Below are positions 21,336-25,584 of a stretch of 25,584 nt of DNA, piece after piece. The DNA is from Candidatus Kaiserbacteria bacterium RIFCSPLOWO2_01_FULL_54_13. Its GTDB lineage: Bacteria > Patescibacteriota > Minisyncoccia > Phycocordibacterales > UBA2100. The notes under the pieces are model-generated. The model saw only the letters and a list, made by a program, of their open reading frames with translations. It made no database searches and was not told where the DNA came from. The translations under genes were made by a program, and so were the position numbers. The DNA lies in assembly GCA_001781685.1 (NCBI GenBank), contig MFLZ01000028.1, forward strand, positions 2,064-27,647. Reading direction: 5' to 3'. How positions within the stretch are numbered: position 1 is the stretch's first letter; every line of letters starts with the position of its first letter.

Positions 21336-22397
21336 ATGGACTATGCCGCTACACTCAAGAAGTACATAAACGTTCTCTCTCACGAGGGAGGAAGCGATTT
21401 GCATTTCTCGGTGGGAGCACACCCCACAATTCGCGTTGCGGGGTCTCTCGCGCCGATGCTCAAGGAGCCGCCGCTTACTTCAGAGGATACGCTCGGCTTC
21501 CTGAAGGCACTTCTTACTCCCGAGCAAGAGAAGCGCTTCGCGAGCGAGCAGGAAGTTGACTTTGCTTTCGAGGGCGAAGAGAAAATACGCTTCCGCGGGA
21601 ATGCATTCTTTCAGCGCGGCTCGATAGCGATAGCGCTCAGACTCATTCCCAAGATTATCCGCAACCTTCAAGAGTTGAATCTTCCGGACATCCTGACCAC
21701 GTTTGCCCGCAAATCCCAAGGGTTCTTTCTCGTCGTGGGGCCTGTTGGTCAGGGGAAGACGACAACTCTCGCCGCCTTGATCGAGCTTATCAATACCGAG
21801 AGGATGGAGCACATCGTCACGATCGAAGACCCCATCGAATACGTCTACGAACCGAAACAGTCGCTGATTCACCAGCGCGAGGTGCGCATAGACACGAAAG
21901 ATTTTCCTGCAGCGCTTCAGTCCGCCTTCAGGCAGGACATTGATGTGCTTCTTGTCGGAGAGATGCGCGGGCCTGAGACAATGGCTGCCGCGGTAACCGC
22001 CGCAGAAACCGGCCACCTTGTGTTTTCTACGCTTCACACAAACAATGCTGCGCAGACTATCGACCGCATCATCGACACCTTCCCAGCCTCGCAACAGGAT
22101 CAAATACGCCTCCAGCTTGCAGCTTCTTTGGCGGGAATTTTCAGCCAGCGACTGATACCGCGCATTTCAGGCGGTCTTATCCCCGCGTACGAACTTCTCA
22201 TCAACAACAAAGCTGTTGCTAACCTCGTCCGAGAGAAACGCACGCACGAGATTCCGACTGTCATCGAAACTAGCTCGACCGAAGGGATGATCGACATGAA
22301 TCACTCACTTGCGGAACTGGTCTCGCGCGGAGAAATCACGGTCGAGAGTGCGTATCAGTACTCTCTCAATCCGAATGTGTTGCAGAAATTACTTTAG
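21336..22397 (+). CDS. pilT: Type IV pilus retraction ATPase PilT
   Basis: 353-residue hexameric ATPase that depolymerises the pilus. Seen: the N-terminal SDLHFSVGAHPTIRVAGSL (near residue 19), Walker A GPVGQGKTTTLAAL (about 134-147), Asp box TIEDPIEYVYEPKQSLIHQREV, Walker B DIDVLLVGEMRGPETM, His box ETGHLVFSTLHTNNA, and QLAASLAGIFSQRLIPR. The Walker A loop reads Gln instead of the usual Ser before GK. The C-terminal AIRExK motif is replaced here by VREKRTHEIPTVIET, the position that contacts the neighbouring subunit. The start is supported by TACAAT 7 nt upstream. Confidence 0.95.
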   Translation: MDYAATLKKYINVLSHEGGSDLHFSVGAHPTIRVAGSLAPMLKEPPLTSEDTLGFLKALLTPEQEKRFASEQEVDFAFEGEEKIRFRGNAFFQRGSIAIALRLIPKIIRNLQELNLPDILTTFARKSQGFFLVVGPVGQGKTTTLAALIELINTERMEHIVTIEDPIEYVYEPKQSLIHQREVRIDTKDFPAALQSAFRQDIDVLLVGEMRGPETMAAAVTAAETGHLVFSTLHTNNAAQTIDRIIDTFPASQQDQIRLQLAASLAGIFSQRLIPRISGGLIPAYELLINNKAVANLVREKRTHEIPTVIETSSTEGMIDMNHSLAELVSRGEITVESAYQYSLNPNVLQKLL

Positions 22398-22400
22398 AAC

Positions 22401-22496
22401 GTAGATCGTAGTACGTAGTACGTAGTTTGTAGTTAATACAAATTCCATGCAAAACATCCCTTCGCCTTTCCCTACGTTCTACGTTCTACGTTCTAC
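22401..22496. repeat. Heptamer repeats forming two complementary arms between pilT and pilC
   Basis: The left arm (22401-22425) is built of GTAGATC, GTAGTAC, GTAGTAC, GTAG; the right arm (22472-22496) of CTACGTT repeated three times and CTAC. The arms are complementary over 25 bp except for one mismatch per repeat unit, so RNA or single-stranded DNA can form a long regular hairpin with a 46-nt loop. The loop holds no recognisable gene. It ends 9 nt before the pilC start and could separate pilT and pilC transcription. Confidence 0.8.
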
Positions 22497-22505
22497 ATAC
22501 TCACC

Positions 22506-23714
22506 ATGAGCCTCTTCACGTACCGCGCAGTTGACGCCGAAGGAGCCGAACGGGCAGGTACCATAGACGCGGTCAATATCGATGTTGCGATTACCGCTTT
22601 ACAGCGACGGGGCCTCGTAATCTCGGCGATTGATCCAGTGGAGGCGAAAATCTCCCCATGGAGCCGCATCGCTTTCTTTGATCGTGTCACGAATGCCGAC
22701 ATCGTGATGATCTCCCGCCAGATTACGACACTCTTCGAAGCGCAGGTCTCTGCGCTGCGCGCGTTCCGTCTCCTTGCCGTGGAAGCGCGTACTCCAGCTC
22801 TCGCGGAGAAGCTCTCAGCAGTCGCGAATGATATTCAGAGTGGCGCAACGATCTCTTCTGCGCTCTCTCGACACCCCGATGTCTTCTCTACTTTTTACGT
22901 CAACATGGTGCGTGCCGGCGAAGAGTCCGGAAAGCTCGATGAAACATTCGCCTTCCTCGCCGATTATCTGGATCGCAACTATGAGATTACACAAAAGGCT
23001 CACAATGCCCTCATTTATCCGGCCTTCATCTTACTCACATTTGTCGTAGTCATGGGACTCATGATGACCTTGGTCATACCAAATCTCGCTGTCATGCTTG
23101 CGGAAGTTGGACAGGGTATACCGATTTACACAAGAGTCGTCATAGGAGTTAGCAACTTTCTCGTTCGCTACATTCTTCTTCTCGGAATACTTTTGGTTGT
23201 TGCCGGGGTAGTCCTCTATCGATTCTCTGCCACCCCTGGGGGACGCGAAATGTTCAGTCGTGCGCGCATGCAAATTCCCGCGATTGGCGGCATCTACAAG
23301 AAGCTCTTCCTCTCTCGCATTTCAGACAACCTTTCAACGATGCTCAAGAGTGGCGTGCAGATCTTGCGCGGTCTTGAGGTAACGAGCTCGGTCGTTGGAG
23401 ATGCTGTCTATGAAAAAGTTCTGGGCGCTGCGGCATCCGATGTGAAAGGAGGCCTGCCTTTATCCGAGGCTTTTCGAAAGCATCCGGAAATTCCTGGCAT
23501 CGTTGTAGCCATGCTCAAGATCGGGGAGGAAACCGGCAGCATGGGACACATTCTTGATACGATGGCGCGTTATTATCGCCGTGAAGTCAACAATGCAGTT
23601 GATACTCTCGTCGGCTTGATTGAGCCTTTCATGATAGTTGTCCTCGCCGTTGGCGTCGCGACACTCCTTGCTGCTGTGCTCCTCCCGATATACAACATCG
23701 CCTCGGGATTTTAG
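22506..23714 (+). CDS. pilC: Type IV pilus inner-membrane core protein PilC
   Basis: 402-residue GspF/PilC platform protein that couples PilB and PilT to the pilin pool. The N-terminus LFTYRAVDAEGAERAGTIDA is typical. Two T2SF domains follow (residues about 60-190 and 265-390). Each shows the family pattern: RQITTLFEAQVSALRAFRLL and SRISDNLSTMLKSGVQILRGL; VRAGEESGKLDETFAFLADY and LKIGEETGSMGHILDTMARY. Three membrane segments lie near 168-192 (YPAFILLTFVVVMGLMM), 215-240 and 370-395. No Shine-Dalgarno is present. Confidence 0.95.
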   Translation: MSLFTYRAVDAEGAERAGTIDAVNIDVAITALQRRGLVISAIDPVEAKISPWSRIAFFDRVTNADIVMISRQITTLFEAQVSALRAFRLLAVEARTPALAEKLSAVANDIQSGATISSALSRHPDVFSTFYVNMVRAGEESGKLDETFAFLADYLDRNYEITQKAHNALIYPAFILLTFVVVMGLMMTLVIPNLAVMLAEVGQGIPIYTRVVIGVSNFLVRYILLLGILLVVAGVVLYRFSATPGGREMFSRARMQIPAIGGIYKKLFLSRISDNLSTMLKSGVQILRGLEVTSSVVGDAVYEKVLGAAASDVKGGLPLSEAFRKHPEIPGIVVAMLKIGEETGSMGHILDTMARYYRREVNNAVDTLVGLIEPFMIVVLAVGVATLLAAVLLPIYNIASGF

Positions 23715-23715
23715 G

Positions 23716-23825
23716 AAAATAACGAGCAAAGCGAGCATATTTTGCTTACCCGCGCAAAATTTTGCCAAGCAAAATTTAGGCGGGTTAGGCTTTTCTAAAC
23801 TCACTCCGCTCTCTAAGAAAAGCCT
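23716..23825. repeat. Composite of three hairpins after pilC (copy D)
   Basis: AAAAT/ATTTT (23716-23743) encloses CGAGCAAAGCGAG. A second hairpin has outer CCCGC/GCGGG (23749-23753, 23780-23784) and inner AAATTTTGC/GCAAAATTT. The third is AGGCTTTTCT (23787-23796) with AGAAAAGCCT (23816-23825), perfect over 10 bp, enclosing the 19-nt loop AAACTCACTCCGCTCTCTA. The loop matches that of copies A-C, whereas the stem is different. No gene lies in the 160-nt gap before the pilin. Confidence 0.75.
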
Positions 23826-23861
23826 TATCCACACCCTCCTTCTTATCCTGCGACGCTGGGA

Positions 23862-23867
23862 TATAAT
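23862..23867 (+). promoter_or_regulatory. -10 box of the pilin gene
   Basis: A perfect TATAAT ends exactly 7 nt before the pilin ATG. Pilin can thus be transcribed separately from, and presumably more strongly than, the machinery genes. Confidence 0.7.
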
Positions 23868-23874
23868 GATTCCT

Positions 23875-24333
23875 ATGAAAAGCACCAGGGGTTTTACCCT
23901 CATCGAGTTACTAGTGGTCATTGCGATCATCGGCATTCTTTCGTCGGTCGTCTTGGCTTCACTTAATAGCGCGAGGAAGAAGGGGAGAGACGCACGCCGT
24001 GTGGCCGATCTTAAGCAGCTTCAGCTCGCGCTAGAGCTCTACTACGATGCGAATCCCACGACAGGCTATCCGGCGGCAGTTTCGTCTTTGGCACCTACGT
24101 ACATCTCTGTTGTCCCCACAGACCCGAGCGGGGGCACGAATGCGTATGGATACATACAGACAGGAAGTGGTTCGGGGTATTACCTCGGCGCGATCCTAGA
24201 GATGACGGGCCAGACGGGCATCTTGATAAATGACAACGATGCGAATCAAGCGATAAATATCAACGGCAGCGCAACTAACTGCAATGCGAATGCCGGAGCT
24301 GCCAACGAAGCGGTATACTGCGTCTCCCAGTAA
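23875..24333 (+). CDS. Type IV pilin (major pilin candidate)
   Basis: A 152-residue prepilin. The leader MKSTRG is cut before Phe in GFTLIELLVVIAIIGIL, with Glu at mature position 5 and a 20-residue hydrophobic helix. SSVVLASLNSARKKGRDARRVADLKQLQLALELYYD is the usual alpha-1 continuation. The short C-terminal globular part (YPAAVSSLAPTYISVVPTDPSGG … YYLGAILEM) is typical of Patescibacteria pilins and pseudopilins. Two Cys (near residues 135 and 149) could form a C-terminal disulfide loop. The start is fixed by the leader and by TATAAT 7 nt upstream. Its processing enzyme PilD is encoded immediately downstream. Confidence 0.92.
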   Translation: MKSTRGFTLIELLVVIAIIGILSSVVLASLNSARKKGRDARRVADLKQLQLALELYYDANPTTGYPAAVSSLAPTYISVVPTDPSGGTNAYGYIQTGSGSGYYLGAILEMTGQTGILINDNDANQAININGSATNCNANAGAANEAVYCVSQ

Positions 24334-24341
24334 GCCGAGGG

Positions 24342-24347
24342 TATAAT
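24342..24347 (+). promoter_or_regulatory. -10 box of pilD
   Basis: A perfect TATAAT ends 7 nt before the pilD ATG, within the 21-nt gap after the pilin gene. Confidence 0.65.
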
Positions 24348-24354
24348 GCGTTGA

Positions 24355-25185
24355 ATGCTTGTTCCGATCGCCTTCGGTCTCTTCGGGCTTATCGTCGGAA
24401 GCTTTCTCAATGTTCTAATTCTCCGCTGGGGAAAGAGAGCCCTTACCGGGCGGAGCACGTGTGAATCGTGCGAAAGGACGATCCCGTGGTACGATCTTGT
24501 CCCCGTTTTGTCGTGGGTTGCTCTGCGCGGCCGCTGTCGCTTCTGCGGAGCCTGGATATCGATACAGTATATTTTGGTGGAGACTGTGGTTGCGCTTGTC
24601 TTTGCACTTATAGGGATTGCACCCGTATCACTCTACCTTCGGGTTCTGGCGCTCCCCGTTGCCGCTCTCCTCATTGCAATTGCCGTGTACGATCTTCGAC
24701 ACACTCTCATCCCCGACCTCTGGGTGTACGTTGCCGGAGGACTTGCACTCGTTATTTCACTCGTTTCGGCTGCGGCTGGAGGATTTGGCGAGAGCGTCCT
24801 CTTGGTGCTCTCTGCCGGTCCCGCTACGGCTCTCCCGCTCTTTGCCATGTGGTTTGTTTCTCGCGGCGTGTGGATGGGATTAGGAGACGTAAAGCTCGCG
24901 CTCACAATGGGATGGCTCTTGGGTCTTGAGGGAGGACTTGCGGCGCTCTTTCTCGCGTTCATTCTCGGGGCGATCGTGAGCGCCCCGCTTTTGTTTTTTT
25001 CGTCATCTCTTTGGAAACGGATATCAGCCCGCTATCACTTTTTGCACACCGTCTTCAATGTAAAAGCAGGTAAGGGGTATACAATGAAGAGCGAGATTCC
25101 ATTCGGGCAGTTTCTCATATTGGCGACGTTCATCATATGGTTCACAAACATGTACGGAATTACACCCCTTACCACTTTTTTTTGA
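24355..25185 (+). CDS. pilD: Prepilin peptidase PilD
   Basis: A 276-residue membrane aspartic protease that removes the prepilin leader and usually methylates the new N-terminus. The N-terminal part shows GLIVGSFLNVLILRW, then a zinc-binding pair of CxxC motifs (CESCERTIPWYDLVPVLSW … CRFC). The catalytic Asp residues are in AVYDLRHTLIPD (near 112) and GLGDVKLALTMGWLLG (near 180). About seven membrane helices are visible. The last residues, TPLTTFF, are encoded by one arm of a palindrome that also contains the next start codon. The stop overlaps the TTG start of the following pseudopilin. Confidence 0.95.
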   Translation: MLVPIAFGLFGLIVGSFLNVLILRWGKRALTGRSTCESCERTIPWYDLVPVLSWVALRGRCRFCGAWISIQYILVETVVALVFALIGIAPVSLYLRVLALPVAALLIAIAVYDLRHTLIPDLWVYVAGGLALVISLVSAAAGGFGESVLLVLSAGPATALPLFAMWFVSRGVWMGLGDVKLALTMGWLLGLEGGLAALFLAFILGAIVSAPLLFFSSSLWKRISARYHFLHTVFNVKAGKGYTMKSEIPFGQFLILATFIIWFTNMYGITPLTTFF

Positions 25186-25199
25186 AAAGTGGCAAGGGG
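25165..25199. repeat. Palindrome at the pilD/pseudopilin junction
   Basis: CCCCTTACCACTTTT (25165-25179) pairs with AAAAGTGGCAAGGGG (25185-25199) with one mismatch and a 5-nt loop. The left arm equals that of the pyrC/pyrB palindrome at 1329-1362 over 14 nt. It spans the pilD stop and the pseudopilin start. Confidence 0.75.
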
Positions 25200-25584
25200 T
25201 TTACCTTGATGGAGCTCCTAGTAGTAACGGCCATCCTTGTTCTTGTTACAGGGCTCATGCTCGCGAACAACCGTCACTTCGGCGGTAGGATTCTCCTTGA
25301 AAACCTTGCGTACGATATCGCACTCTCGGTGAGACAGGCTCAGGTGTACGGTATATCGGTGCGCCAATTTGAGACAGGCACGTTTGAGATAGCATACGGG
25401 GCATATTTTAATTCCTTAAGTACTCGAACTTACGATCTTTTTGGGGACGTCGATGCGAATGGCTTGTGGGACGCTGGCGAAGACGTTCCTCCTTCGCCGT
25501 ACGATATCGAGCGTGGGCACTACATCGCTCAATTGTGCGCGCCGGCAGGTGGGGATTCGGCTACGTGTACTCAGGTATCGCGGC
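25182..25584 (+). CDS. Pseudopilin (GspH/FimT-like), 3' end beyond the window
   Basis: At least 134 residues, truncated by the window. From TTG at 25182 the leader reads M-K-S-G-K-G and is followed by FTLMELLVVTAILVLVTGLM, with Glu at mature position 5, so processing by PilD is expected. The next segment, NLAYDIALSVRQAQVYGISVRQ, resembles GspH/FimT minor pseudopilins. Further on, GDVDANGLWDAGED is an Asp-rich loop that could bind calcium. No ATG is available at a sensible position before the leader. The TTG overlaps the pilD stop by 2 nt, implying coupled translation. Confidence 0.82.
   Translation, partial: MKSGKGFTLMELLVVTAILVLVTGLMLANNRHFGGRILLENLAYDIALSVRQAQVYGISVRQFETGTFEIAYGAYFNSLSTRTYDLFGDVDANGLWDAGEDVPPSPYDIERGHYIAQLCAPAGGDSATCTQVSR

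Noticed and set aside
22401..22496. CRISPR array
   Set aside because: Repeat units are only 7 nt, directly tandem, without spacers and without cas genes.

Overview
The window looks like a stretch of chromosome from a Patescibacteria (Candidate Phyla Radiation) bacterium, most likely a Parcubacteria/Paceibacteria relative. This placement is inferred from gene content and style, not from a marker-gene search. The supporting signs are a compact type IV pilus locus without a secretin, secreted peptidoglycan-binding/PKD proteins, small proteins typical of the group, very short intergenic gaps, and an almost complete lack of Shine-Dalgarno sequences. Many first genes have a TATAAT-like -10 box only 6-8 nt before the ATG, so much of the window is probably read from leaderless mRNAs.

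Layout. 1-3428: the 3' end of an unknown gene, then divergent pyrC and pyrB (dihydroorotase and aspartate carbamoyltransferase) sharing a palindromic promoter region, with a malic enzyme gene 3 nt after pyrB. 3432-4274: a promoter and the 5' half of a tRNA-Thr(TGT), an HTH/LAGLIDADG-like gene, and an intact tRNA-Ile(TAT) whose 5' end overlaps that gene's stop codon. 4337-7427: two secreted multidomain proteins, one starting with a cupredoxin domain, both with a peptidoglycan-binding-like domain. 7434-9799: a three-way-junction hairpin and a convergent recG that carries two in-frame palindromic insertions. 9923-11589: small genes (acidic microprotein, four-helix membrane protein, 32-aa zinc ribbon, Tat-signal protein, DUF1801 protein). 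11643-13056: tRNA-Ser(GCT) directly abutting an aspartase-like lyase. 13053-14934: a VapC-type toxin and a small upstream partner gene lying between purT and a duplicated, diverged purT 3' end. 15047-16041: comF-like and pterin-carbinolamine dehydratase genes, divergent. 16055-25584: type IV pilus locus pilM-pilN-pilO-pilP-like-pilB-response regulator-pilT-pilC-pilin-pilD-pseudopilin (truncated by the window edge).

How the genes work together. PyrB and PyrC catalyse consecutive steps of pyrimidine synthesis starting from aspartate. The aspartase-like lyase and malic enzyme could link aspartate, fumarate/malate and pyruvate, although no fumarase is visible here. The pilus genes form a near-complete inner-membrane machine: PilM/N/O/P-like platform, PilB extension and PilT retraction ATPases, PilC core, pilins and the PilD processing peptidase. 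A stand-alone receiver protein is translationally coupled to pilB.

The most interesting features are repeats. They include a 123-bp near-palindrome inserted in frame in recG (comparable in behaviour to Rickettsia palindromic elements), short palindromes adding Pro-Pro-Ala residues to RecG and PurT, and hairpins with conserved loops but different complementary stems before pilus genes. There are also heptamer repeats forming inverted arms, and a palindrome shared between the pyrC/pyrB promoter and the pilD/pseudopilin junction.
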